From Cornus controversa (taxonomy: Eukaryota > Streptophyta > Magnoliopsida > Cornales > Cornaceae), in the NCBI GenBank assembly GCA_026545225.1, contig CM048846.1, positions 20,396,001 through 20,460,000 on the forward strand: a DNA stretch of 64,000 nucleotides. Direction: 5' to 3'. Position 1 is the stretch's first letter. Each line of letters starts with the position of its first letter. Shown here piece by piece: positions 36,300 through 48,400 of this stretch. Under the pieces are notes generated by a model. The model searched no databases. It was not told the DNA's origin and saw nothing but the letters and a program-made list of their open reading frames with translations. Position numbers and translations under genes: made by a program.

Positions 36300-37082
36300 A
36301 CCTAATATCTATTTGTCGGAATGAGAGTCAATTGTTTAGAACTTTCAATTGAAGCCCAACTAACTCAACTTTCAACCAAACACCCAAGCCCAACCCATAT
36401 CCAAATCTTTGAACTCCTGAGAAGCTTGAGTTAGAAGGTTATGTTTGTAGTAGGCTAGTCTAAAGTTGGGATATTCCTATACTTAGTTGTTTTAAAAAAA
36501 ATGAATGTAACTATATATATAAAATAATAAGCAAATTCTCAATAATAAATTAAGGATTCATAAACTAAAAAAAAAATTAAAAGAGAAAGAAACTGGGAGA
36601 AAAAAAGTTGATTACAATTATAAATGTATATAAGTTTCATTTATTACATTACAACACACTAACAACTGAGACCTCAGCCCAGCTAGCTATCCCATGAAGG
36701 AAGAAAAGGTAGACCTTGCTAATCCGATTGTTAACCATTTATATTTAATGTTTATTTTTTAAGTGTTTATATAAACAGTATTTATGATTTTGTTTATCTA
36801 TAAACATGAGTATTATTTGATAACGAAAAAATATTTGACTTATTTTAAAAATCATAAACAGAAAAATATGTTTGTTAAAATTAAATAGTTTTTTTTTTTT
36901 TAAATCAATACAATAAAGTACATAAAAAGTCAAGTTCATGTTATAACAAATCTATACAACAATAACAGTGCAAGAAATATACATAAAAAAGAAACCAATA
37001 ATTTTGGGTTACATATATATCTTCACACTACAAATTATACTCTAACATTAGAATGATTCACAACCCAGAAGGCCCTAACAAG

Positions 37083-37202
37083 TAGGGGTGCACACGGTTC
37101 GATTCCTTATGATTCTTGAAGGGAATCGGAACCATTCCCAACGGTTCAACTCAGCTACGATTTTTTATGGTTTCGGTTTTACCGGTTCTTTGTACACCTC
37201 TA
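37083..37202. mobile_element. Small hAT-type MITE, 120 bp
   Basis: Starts TAGGGGTGCACACGG and ends TTGTACACCTCTA. The flanking octamers CTAACAAG and TCAATAAG differ only by three C/T transitions, consistent with a decayed 8-bp target duplication. Internal CGGTTC/GAACCG words pair. Confidence 0.65.
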
Positions 37203-38887
37203 TCAATAAGAACAACGTATATATAATTATGAAAAAGTTAAAAGTTTTTCAATTTATATGAAGTAAGAAGAGAGATTTGGAGGGCATACTCTTGCTCTTG
37301 AGCTTTTTCTGCTACTACTTTCTTTTTCATTTTTTTGATTTATATTTCCCTTTTAACATTGAAAAATGAATGATATGAGTACAAAATATCATTTTTGTTT
37401 TTTTGATAAGGAGACAGTTGGCACTTCTTTCTTTTTCCTCAAATAAGGTTCTTTTTTTTAGCACGAGTACCCTTAAGTAACTATTTCTTATTATCAAGTG
37501 TATTAGTAATTATTCATATTGTACCCAATATCTTTTTTCAAGTCAATTGATACACTTTAATTCTGTTTACAGTTGATAATTCTAATATTTTTATTGTTGC
37601 ATCAAGCAATAGTCTTTTATAATTTTTTTTCTTTTCATTTTCTCACTTTTAGTTTCAATTTTTAATTAAAATAACATCATCACCATTTAGATAAAAAAAA
37701 GAAAAAAAAAAGTTTTTTATTTTATTTTTTATAAACATAAACACTAAACACATCTTTGGTGTTTATAATTTGAAGACTTAGCTATAATATTGTTTTAAAA
37801 ATATTTTGACAATTTATAAACAAAGCAAAAATTATGAAACATGTTTACCTTAAAAATTTATTTTTATAAATATTAAACATAAACGATTACAAAACGAATC
37901 CTAACTTACTAATATTTATTAGGAAATATAAAAAATAACTTATCAATCCTTATTAAGAAATATGATGACAGTAATAAAGTCGGAACGAGCTAATGTAAGT
38001 AAACATTAAACCATTCAACTAATACTTCTTTTTGGACAAATATTTTTATTTAACTTATTATAATATTTAATTATACTGAACATATAATTGTATTTGTACA
38101 TTTTCTTACATAAATAACTAAATAAAAGTGGTAAAAAAATGATAGAAATAAATAAATATGATCATCAACACACACTCTATTAATAGACCTTCCCCTCTCA
38201 AACAATGTCGATTGGACGTTCTCGATCACATTCTAATTTTGATAATGTATTTTCTGACTTATATTATATAACAACAAAAAGAATAATAACACTACTCAAA
38301 TTGAAAAATTAGACTAACAAATAAATACATTTATATGAATCTTGAATGATATTATGTTATTTATATCTAGTGGTCATTTTTCTTTTGCATTGAATAACCA
38401 ATTTTAAGAATGATAATAGTTGGGATGGTACGAACTCACCTTTTCAAAGTGAAATTTAAGGCATTGGAAAGAAATGATAGGAAAAGAAAGGAAAGAAAAT
38501 GGAGGGATATATATTTTTTTGTATTTGGTATGAATTTTTTTTAATGAGAATGAAATGAAAGGAAATGGAAGAATAAATTAAGGATAAATAGTAATTTTTG
38601 TTATTCTTCAAAAAATGGGAGGAAATGAAAGAAAAGACTACCATTTTTTAATGAAACTATATTAATATCAACTTTGCCTTTATTTTGATAAAAGTTAAAA
38701 TATGTTTTTTTTAAATAGAAAAGGGTATAATGGTAAACAATTTAAATAGTTTTCTTTCTTTCCAACTATCATTTCATTTCATTTACTAATCAACCAAACA
38801 TAATAAAAATTTAACACTATCATTTTTTTTTTTCTTTCATTACTAATGTTTTTCTTTATTTTCTTTTTCATTGTAGCATACATTGTC
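37203..38887. other. Gene-free AT-rich stretch
   Basis: AT-rich with many T- and A-runs. A segment at 38455-38810 (GGAAAGAAATGATAGG ... CCAAACATAAT) has the look of an old foldback resembling 59184-59605, but its ends are not definable. Confidence 0.45.
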
Positions 38888-38890
38888 TAA

Positions 38891-39100
38891 GGACTTGTTT
38901 GACAGAACTTTTGTTTCAGCTTTTACGCAAAAGAAAAAGAAAAGTAGAAGCTAAATGAGAAACTGATACTCACTAACTTCTTTTAAACGCTCTTTTTGGA
39001 TTCCGAAACTATTTACTCTTACCAATCAAAATACTATTTTGACGACTTTTGATCTTGAAAAGTCAAAAACTGCTTTTTAATATTCAATTCAAATACTCAT
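38891..39100. mobile_element. Decayed PIF/Harbinger-type MITE upstream of OTU7
   Basis: Begins GGACTTGTTTGAC after TAA (38888-38890) and follows the copy at 19997-20207 through most of its length; the right end has decayed. It lies about 300 bp upstream of the OTU7-like start codon, within the likely promoter. Confidence 0.6.
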
Positions 39101-39388
39101 TCGACAAATTTTGAGTTTAAAAAGTCAAAAATTGCTTTTTAAAAAAGATCATTCAACTTTCGAAGAAAAAAAAATAATAATTAATTTTTTTCTAGAAAAA
39201 CCCAATAGCCCAGGGTTGGTGGGACCCAATTCGCACCTTCGGTTATACGGCTAACCTTTTAGGCACGGGATCTAGTGGCCGCGTGAACCCTGGTCGAGAC
39301 AACGAGAGGTGATCTCTCTCTCTTAAAAACCTGTTTCTTGAATCATCGACTCTCTCTCTCTCTCCAAAACCCGTTTCTTGGATTATCA

Positions 39389-39436
39389 ATGAAATTATTG
39401 AAACCGTCATATGATAATGGTGAAAACAAAGCATAA
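39389..39436 (+). promoter_or_regulatory. Upstream ORF overlapping the OTU7 start
   Basis: An ATG at 39389 opens a 15-codon frame that ends at 39434-39436, beyond the main start at 39417 and in a different frame. Its context is weak (T at -3, A at +4), whereas the main ATG has A at -3 and G at +4. Leaky scanning would be needed for main-frame translation. It counts only if the transcript starts upstream of 39389, which the CT-rich leader-like DNA at 39310-39370 suggests. Confidence 0.5.
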
Positions 39437-42400
39437 GAAGTCCAAACCTCAAAAACAACCCCATGTAAGTATCTTCAATTCCCACCCAGTCATGCTACAT
39501 TTTTATTGCTTATATACACACAAAGATTGATTGTTGATTTGTTGAACTAATGTAACTCCACTCTAGAATTGAAAATTTGAAGCTCGTAGGTGTTTGCTTT
39601 AGTATGTATTATAGGGTAACTCCACCCTAGAAATTAAATTTTGAAGCTCAGTGATTGCTTTAGTCTGTATTATAGGGTGTTACAGTACTTATTTGTTGCA
39701 GATTGATTTCTAAAATTTCAGTAATTTTCCTGGTTGAAGGCATAAATTCATCTTCTTTTTTTTTGATAGAGCATAAATTCATCTTTATCAGTAATTTTTT
39801 GTTCCACGCATGTTTTTTGCAAAAACTTTTCTTACATTGTACAGCTAGAATTTAGTTTTTTACCATTCATTTATAACTTTTCCTAGCAAGTATAATCCAC
39901 TAAACGCTGAGAAATACAGTACAATCCACATATAAGCATGGTGTACAAAATCCAGAACAAAAACTCATGTTACCCAACAACTCTAGAAAAGGAATCAAAA
40001 GAGGCATTATAGGAATGTACAATCTAACCAATTAAGGTACTCGAAAAATTATTTTTCAGCATTTATAGTGCTGTGCTGGTCCATTACAGGAGCGTAACAA
40101 ACATGAAACTTGTAAGCCCGTTTTAGCCTTTCTTTTCAGTTTCATAATTCTAATTTTAAGACTTTAGGATTGGGGTGAAATGGAAACACTACATTGACTG
40201 TTTGCTTACTCTCATAATAACAAATCTATAAGATCTAACTTTAGATCTTAATCAACCCCTCGATCTTCCACTTTAATGGTAAGTATTAAACTTGTTCATA
40301 AATCTTTTTTTTTTGGACTGATTTTGGTTGAACTTATAAACTCTAAGCTAGGGCTTTTGTCTGAAGTTAGATTCTATTTCAGGCTCACCTGATCTACTAT
40401 TATGTTTAAGTGTATGAATGCTCATAAGAACAGTAAAAAGGCAAAATTCGTAAGCATTTATTGTTGAAAGGAACTTAAAAAATATATAAAATTCATACCT
40501 GATATCAAATAATGTTTACAAGTTCAATGAAATTAATAAAAAAATATTATATATACTCCCTCCGTCCCAAAATACATGTCTCACTTTCTATTTTTAGCTT
40601 CTCCCAAAATTCATGTCCCATTTGAAATGTCGATATAAAAAGATTACATCTTTCTCAAAACATCCTTCGAAAATTTTCCAAATTAGTAATGTAATGTAAA
40701 ACTCTTACTTTAAAGGGTTAGTTCTGAAATTTTAGAAGGGGACAATGCTTAAATGCAGGTCCCTTTAAACAGTTAGTCTCTTAAAGGGACACGAATAATG
40801 GAAAGGAGGTAGTATACATTTCTTGCATTTTAGTTAAGGCGTTAAGCATATCATTACATTTTTCATGGCTTGGAAATTCATGTCCGGTACATTACGTTAA
40901 TTACATCCGTTGTTCGTGTCACCACAATTGTGAAGGATTGGACTGTTGCCCAAGGCTCTGGTATGTCAGAATACACTATGTCCCGACTGGTCCTAGAGGG
41001 TGATTAATATGTATAGTGCACACTTTGATAATTTTTACTTTATTTAAATTTAACCAATTTGAAATGATTAATTAATCATGCTCATATGTATAATCTAATC
41101 AAATGATCCAAATTACAGAGCAATAAAGTAAAGTAAATTAGAGACACAAATACTTGCATGAAAAACTCCAAAAGGGAAAATCAGGGCCACAACCAGATGC
41201 AAATAATTCACTGTAATGGAAGAGAGAACAACCCTAGGTACAAACTCTTACCCCTAAGTATCACCTACAATGAATTACCTCTGATCAAGACTCATGCCAA
41301 CACTTCACTTCAGCTCTCCTATTGTCGATCAGCTAATCTGTTCACCAACGCGATCATCACTTCTTATAATGATTGCTTTCCATCTTATGAAGCAACTCTT
41401 TGATGTTTGATGAATGGATGTTGTGGCTGATGATCTTCAAGTCTTTAATGAATATCCTAGCATTTGTTCATATGATAACTTAATATGATTTTCTATATAG
41501 AACCCTACTATGTGATAAAAAGAACTCTCAATATTTTTTCTTGTTAATCTCCCTCATATGTAGTGTAATTGTGTTTTTCCCATGTTTAGAGAACCTTAGG
41601 ACTCCTTCGAGTGTTAGAACGATTAGAGATTGAAATATCATGGACGAGTTTTGGAAGGTTAAACCAATTCGGACTTGGAAATGTGTGTTTCACTAACTAG
41701 GCATCCACCGATCGATACAAGGCAAGTTCGGTCGATCCAAACAACTCCTGCGGTGACCAAATGATGTTCGATAGGCTGAGGCTTCAACTGTAACATTTTG
41801 GAGTGATTTCGATCAATCGAAGTCCAAATTCGATAGATCCAAGCATTCTGTTGAATGTAATTGCAGATAGTCTGACTTTAAATGCTTTGTTGAGTCGTTA
41901 GATGGACTTGAATTAGACATATAATATATTGGAAAGCTTATTGACTTTAGTTTCTAAATTATAAAGTTCATCATGACAGTCCAAGTACACTATTTTCAAT
42001 GATTTTTTGATGGGACAAATTTTAATTTTCACAACTTGAAAATCTTACTAAATTCAACTTTTAGGTTGGTTTTCAACTCAAATACTCAAATACTAAGCCT
42101 CCTAACCAAAATCAAGGTTTCCACATTTAGTTCCAATTTAATAGTATTCACTTCTGAACTTCATAATTAAGCTTAAAATAATTCCAAATTAGTTTAAGTT
42201 TCCTAATTGATGCTAAATTAATTTTAACCAATTTTTAAGGTCAACTAGAAACTTTACTTAATTATTAATTAATAATCACTCCAAATTATGGCCTTTTATG
42301 TTACTTACTTTTTCTAAATTGTGTAATTGATGGAGCTTGAAGCAAGATGTTGATGTGATCTTTTAGCTCAGTTTTCAATTTACAATGGCAGTTTCAATGT

Positions 42401-45400
42401 TGATAACGAACCTTCCACTGAAGTAACATAACACTATAGTCTTAGGCATAATTTTGGTCATGGAATGTGCCAACATGTGTGACATTTTTTCCTAACATTC
42501 TCCTCCTTTGGCAACTCTGTTACAAAACCAAGTACATGCATAAAAGAGTGACTCTCAACTCAACCACAAAAATTGAATCACCCTAAAATGTAAAAGAAGT
42601 CTAGAAGGAAGACTGTTGGTCTGTAGTTTAGAGAAAGAGAAATCTTAAAGACTTTTTGTTGTGATTTGAAAGATGATAAGAGTAGGGTTTTCTATGCCTT
42701 ATGGAGCAGAAAATTGAGCCACCAAGAAGTACCACCATTGGATAACAGGATAAGTAACATGAACTGGATAGAAATTATCAAGGTTAAATGTATACTGTAG
42801 AAAAGAAAGAAAAAGATTGGATTAATGATATAGCATTTGAGATGGTTTGGTGCAACAGATATAATTGATGACAGCAGTGAGGTCCTGAGAATTTGATTAA
42901 TTTAGATTGGAGGAATATTGAGAGGAAGAATTGAAGGCAATACATGACCTGCAGGAACAACCATTGATGTAATCAATGATATTTCAGGCTTGATATAGAC
43001 ACCCTAAGGTAGTTAAGATGGTGTTTTGACTTTTGAATTAGGAGATAATTGTAGTTTTCAGCCATCTGATATTATTAGCTGTGCTAATATATTTCTCTAC
43101 TAAAATCCTGCACTGAAGCTTCCATTGTTAGTTGATTCCTAATTCCTAAAACATTGTGTGTCTGAATTTCTTTCATACTGGCAAGATCAAAAAGCATGGA
43201 AAGCATGCCGACATTTCTGAATTTCGTGCTCAGCTTGATGCACTGGGCTTAAAGATTATCCAAGTGACAGCAGATGGTAATTGTTTCTTCAGGTCTGTGC
43301 TTGGTTGATGACCTCATTTTGCTTGCTGATCATAATATATACTATCTATGTAATTCTGGAAGTGTCATTTTGTATTTTTAAGTTGGATTTTCTTGTTCAT
43401 ATGCAGAGCATTAGCAGATCAGTTGGAAGGCAATGAGGAGGAGCATGAAAAGTACAGGAGTATGGTGGTGCAATATATTTTGGTATATTTTCAAAGTCTA
43501 TGTATGTGATATTTTATATGTATATTTTTATCTTTCCAATTCCACACATTGCTATCTTGCAAGGACTAGGTCGGTTTTTGATTAATGAGTTGCGATTGAA
43601 CAATTTTCCGTTACTGCTTTTTAATTAAAATACCAGCAAATTAGTAAATCTCATATTGGAGTTATATTAACAGAAGAACCGCGAGATGTATGAGCCCTTT
43701 ATTGAAGATGATGTACCATTTGACGAATATTGTCAGTTAATGGAGAAGGATGGCACATGGGCTGGACATATGGAATTGCAAGCTGCTTCTCTTGTTACTC
43801 ATACTAATATATGCATACACCGAGTAAGATCTTATTTCCCTCCTTTCAGAAGTGTCTCTTTTCCAGCACACATCTTTACATCATTCATGACATTGATATC
43901 TTATATTTTTCTCTCTCTTTGGGTTATTTAAGATAGTCTTACAACCCTACAGGCTTATACTATTTGTTAGATCATCTAGTCAAATTCTTTGAGAACATTG
44001 TTTGGTTTTGCTAAATTAGAGGTTCCATAGCTGCTGCATGATTGCTTTAAGATATTCTAAATTAATTGGACCTTGGCATCCATTTTTATTACAGAATATG
44101 TCACCTCGTTGGTACATACGGAATTTTGGAGACCGTGAAGCTCAAATGATCCATTTGTAAGTATAGAATATTCGAAGTGATGGTATTGTTCATTTTCCTC
44201 CCATGATTTAGAGCTATATTTAATAAATTTTTCAAGAAAAATGTTAACTGTGGACAAGAGTTGGACTTGTGAAATTTTTGTAGCATACTGTTCTATATTC
44301 CTTTAAAGGGAATTTTGTATCATGAATAAAGCAGATAGGTGGACAGAGATTTTTGTAGCTTAATTATGTGGTTGAGCAAGGATTTGTTAAATTTAGTTGA
44401 GTTTATGACGATTTAGGATTTGTAGTGTGAATGTGTACAACAGTAATGCTATGTTTGGTACGCAACAATGGAATGGAATGAGCATTCCATTAAAGTGAGA
44501 ATTGAATGAGAATGAGAATGGAATGGAATGACCATTCTCATTCTATTATTTGGTTTCAAACATGAAATGATGCAAGAATAGAATGATGATTACATTATTT
44601 TTGATAACTAAATTTTTTTTATAATGTTTATTGGGAATGGAATGACCATTCCATAGGTTGAGTAGTGGAATAAATTTTCATTCTAAAGGAATGACGCGGA
44701 ATGGTCATTCCCACTTTTATTTTTCTTACCAAACAAAGGAATGGATCAAAAAAGGTAATTTTGGCATTCCATTCCACTCCATTGTTGCGTACCAGACATA
44801 GCATTAGGGCAGTGATGGAGAACAAGATGCAACCCGAGAGCTAGAACCACATGTAATTCATACCTACTATTGGAGAAGGGGAAAAACTAAATAGAATTAG
44901 GAATTTTATAAATTAGGGTTACGTAATTATGTTTATTGTTATTTTTGGTAATGTTTTAATTTTAGGAATATTTTAATACTTTATTCTTTTAGGTTTTCTT
45001 TATGTTTGGCCTATATAATGGCTATTATGTAATCAACCAAGTGAGCTTTGATTATTGAAATAATATTGTGAGTTTGCAAACTCCTCTCTGTATCTTCTCT
45101 TCTTCCTTATTGTTCTTGCTTTTCTCATCCTCTCAGTCTCCCAAGCCTACCTCCTTTAGTTTGATTTCTCATCCCCTTTGTCTGTCTTCTCACCTCCTTC
45201 TTCTAGCCTCATCTTATCTTCTCATTCTCGTCCCTTTCTTTCTCTCTGGTTCTTTATCACTGGTATCTAAGTATTATTAGCCCTTTGTCCTGCATCAATT
45301 GGTAAAAGAGCAAACGATTCAAGTTTAGTTCAAAGCACATGTTCCAAGTTTATTCATAGCAAAGCATTCACCCACTGTTCACAACAATCTTCCCATCTGC

Positions 45401-48400
45401 TACTGTTCATCGACAATCAATCTACCCCACCGTTCATCCACCCAAACAAAACCAATAAACAGACTGTTCTGTCGCAACATAGCCTTCACCAATCTGCAAT
45501 CAACCAATACCCATCATCATCCACAAAACCCTAAACCCTAGTTGTTTCCAAACGAACCGTAATACCCAAAATCCATCGTCCCAACCACAAACTAGAACCA
45601 TCCCACAACTGCCCCTCGAACTCGAAAAAATCCCTCAACACCGCAATCCAAAAAAAACACCTAACCCTATCTGTCTCACCTCATCAAGTTCCTCCGCCAC
45701 TGTAACAGCCTACAATCCAACCCATACGTCACTGTTCAACCAAAAACCAAACCTAAACCCCAATTAAACCACCTGTTCGTTATATCCAATCGCAAACCGT
45801 AATCCACAGCCAAACAAAGCCTATAGTCGTTGCCATTGTCACAAACCCTACTGTTCAAGCTCCAAACAAACCCTAACCCACGACACCATCAGTTGTCACC
45901 CACACCCTAAACAAAACAGTTCAGCCCTTTTTAACCTGAATCACACAATAACCCACTTTGTTTAGTCCAAGCTAATTTCTTTTTATTTAAGCCTAGATTT
46001 GGATCAGTTCTAATTATTTGTCTTGGCCCAACATTTATTTAATTCATCCCAAAAATCATGCTCCAGTCCAGGTTATGAAAAAAAAAATGTTTCGTGAGAG
46101 TCGCACCAAATTTTGTTCATATATTCGTATACTTCTTATGCTTCATATGATTCACATAATTCATAAGACTTATATACTTCTTACCCTTCATGTGCAAAAG
46201 ATGCTTACAACTCTCACACTTTGTTTGATGCACATGGTCCTCATCGTTCCTATCCTGATGCAAATGATTTGTAATACCCCGCTCCAACACATGGTATGAT
46301 ATTGTCCGCTTTGGGCCTGAGCCCGCACGGTTTTGCTCTTGGGTTTACCCCAAAAGGCCTCATACCATTTGAAGAGAACATACAACATATAAGCACATCC
46401 CCTTTTCCACACCCAGGCGATGTGGGATTGAGCACCCTGTACCCTGTCAGTGTGGTAGCTCAGCCCAGTGTCTGTTTTTGCACCCGCCCACTCACACCCG
46501 TCCACAAGGGTTACTACAATCCACCCCCCTACGAGGCCCGACGTTCTCGTCGGCACACTTCCGACTGGGTTCAGGCTCTGATACCAACTGTAATACCTCG
46601 CTCCAACACATGGTATGATATTGTCCGCTTTGGGATGTGCTTATATGTAGTATGTTCTCTTCAAATGGTATGAGGCCTTTTGGAGTAAAACCCAAGAGCA
46701 AAACCGTGCGGGCTCAGGCCCAAAGCGGACAATATCATACCATGTGTTGGAGCGGGGTATTACATGATTCTTACTATTCCTACCCTACATTAAAACGAAG
46801 GTTCCAATGCACAAAACACAGATTCGACAACCTTGGGAGCAGTATTGCCGATTTGAAGAAGTCTGTGGACCAGTTTTGTGAAGAGCTTCATGTGAGTTAT
46901 GGTTCCCAATTGAAGGAAATAGTTAAAGAGCTTTCAGAATTAGTACAATTTGTTAAGCAATGCGAGCTAATTAACACATCCTCAAGGAAATAACCTTTGA
47001 TCGAAGATGGACTGACTACACTATTGGTTGATCATACCAAAATGCTTATTGATTTTTCAAATGAAGACACTGAGCAAAAGATGACAGATTTTTTATCTGT
47101 CGAGAGCAACATTCATTTACCGCCTTCAGATGAGCAAATTGAGCAGAAGCATACAGAATTTTCATCTCTTGAGATATCTGAAGAAAGCATGATTGAGTTG
47201 TCTTCTCCAACAGATTTGTCGTTTGCTACGTTGTTCACCCTATAGATTTTGTTGTTGGAAATAAAGTTTCTGAGTGTGGAATTGAATTATGCTTCCCTTT
47301 GGTTGAAGAGAAAACAAATGCCCTTACCGATCCTAGCAATTCTAAATTCATTATTGGATGCATTCCTTGGGGTCGATACTTTTGTTTTAACTCTTCGGAG
47401 AAAAGATCTTCTCAGCCGAGGAGAATTGATGGACAACAAGATGCGACCCGAGAGCTAGAATCACATATAATTCATACCTACTATTAGAGAAGGGGAAAAA
47501 CTAAATAGAATTAGGAATTTTATAAATTAGGGTTACGTAATTATGTTTATTGTTATTTTTGGTAATGTTTTAATTTTAGGAATATTTTAATACTTTATTC
47601 TTTTAGGTTTTCTTTATGTTTGGCCTATATAATGGCTATTATGTAATCAACCAAGTGAGCTTTGATTATTGAAATAATATTGTGAGTTTGCAAACTCCTC
47701 TCTGTATCTTCTCTTCTTCCTTATTGTTCTTGCTTTTCTCATCCTCTCAGTCTCCCAAGCCTACCTCCTTTAGTTTGATTTCTCATCCCCTTTGTCTGTC
47801 TTCTCACCTCCTTCTTCTAGCCTCATCTTATCTTCTCATTCTCGTCCCTTTCTTTCTCTCTGGTTCTTTATCACTGGTATCTAAGTATTATTAGCCCTTT
47901 GTGTCCTGCATCAAGTAGTTTTTTTTTTCCCTAATGAATAAAAATGATATTGAAACATGAGAAGAAAAGGCCCACTTTCACATAGGTATGCACTTGCTAA
48001 ATGGCCATGCACCAACTTACATATTTTAAGAATCTAAATCTTAAACAAAAGAGAAGGTTTAGTTTGGCTTAGTTGTCTCCGGTTCCACAATTGATGTGTG
48101 TATAGTGGTGAGCCGAGCCAGAGATGCTTGGAGGGTCACCCCCCTTTGTTTATGGTGGGGTTTGTGGCACGAGAGAAATAGGAGATCCTTTGATGGGGAG
48201 GAGACTCCTACTTGGTCTCTCAAATACAACATATTGTATTCTTTATTCTTTTGGGTTAATGGGTGAAATTGTATATCTGTGGGGGATTTTGTGGATAGCT
48301 TGTGCTTATAGTTGGCCGTGGTTGGCTTTTTGTGTATTTTCTTGGGCGCGCTCCCCTCTTGAGCGCTTTTAATGAGATCTTACTTTAAAAAAAAAAAAAA

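Larger units (their letters stand above)
29325..36640 (+). repeat. Segmental duplicate, copy 2
   Basis: Direct, diverged copy of 22320-27250, beginning near CATAATTCACCACC and ending near ATTACAATTATAAATGTATA. Interrupted by the 3987-bp insertion at 31886-35872. The sequence from 35878 (CAAATATATTGTCC) resumes the alignment exactly where it stopped at 31885. The spacer between copies is about 2.1 kb. Confidence 0.88.
44813..47913 (+). mobile_element. Non-autonomous LTR retrotransposon (LARD-like) in OTU7 intron 5
   Basis: Two near-identical direct repeats, 44813-45297 (485 bp) and 47427-47913 (487 bp), start TGATGGA and end CCTGCATCA. They differ by about five substitutions, all in the first 60 bp, and one 2-bp indel. 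TGGTAAAAGAGC at 45300-45311 matches the tRNA-iMet primer site TGGTATCAGAGC at 10 of 12 positions. A purine-rich GAGGAGAAT precedes the 3' LTR. There is no gag, protease, RT or integrase, so it must be mobilised by another element. The flanking pentamers GGCAG and AGTAG match at three of five positions, differing by transitions. The 5' internal part (45340-45950) is C/A-rich and includes CCCTAAACCCTA (telomere-like). A TRIM-like element is nested inside. Confidence 0.88.

Noticed and set aside
41158-41403. 81-codon frame in OTU7 intron 1, considered as an alternative first exon
   Set aside because: Not flanked by a fitting donor, no similarity to the basic OTU7 N-terminus; exon 39417-39464 fits.
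45068-45280. 70-codon frame duplicated exactly at 47682-47894
   Set aside because: Both copies are in the LTRs; identity reflects LTR identity and the product is a Ser/Leu-rich CT tract translation.
45523-45540. Telomere-like CCCTAAACCCTA
   Set aside because: Only about two units within C/A-rich LARD internal DNA; also a common plant leader motif, not an interstitial telomere array.
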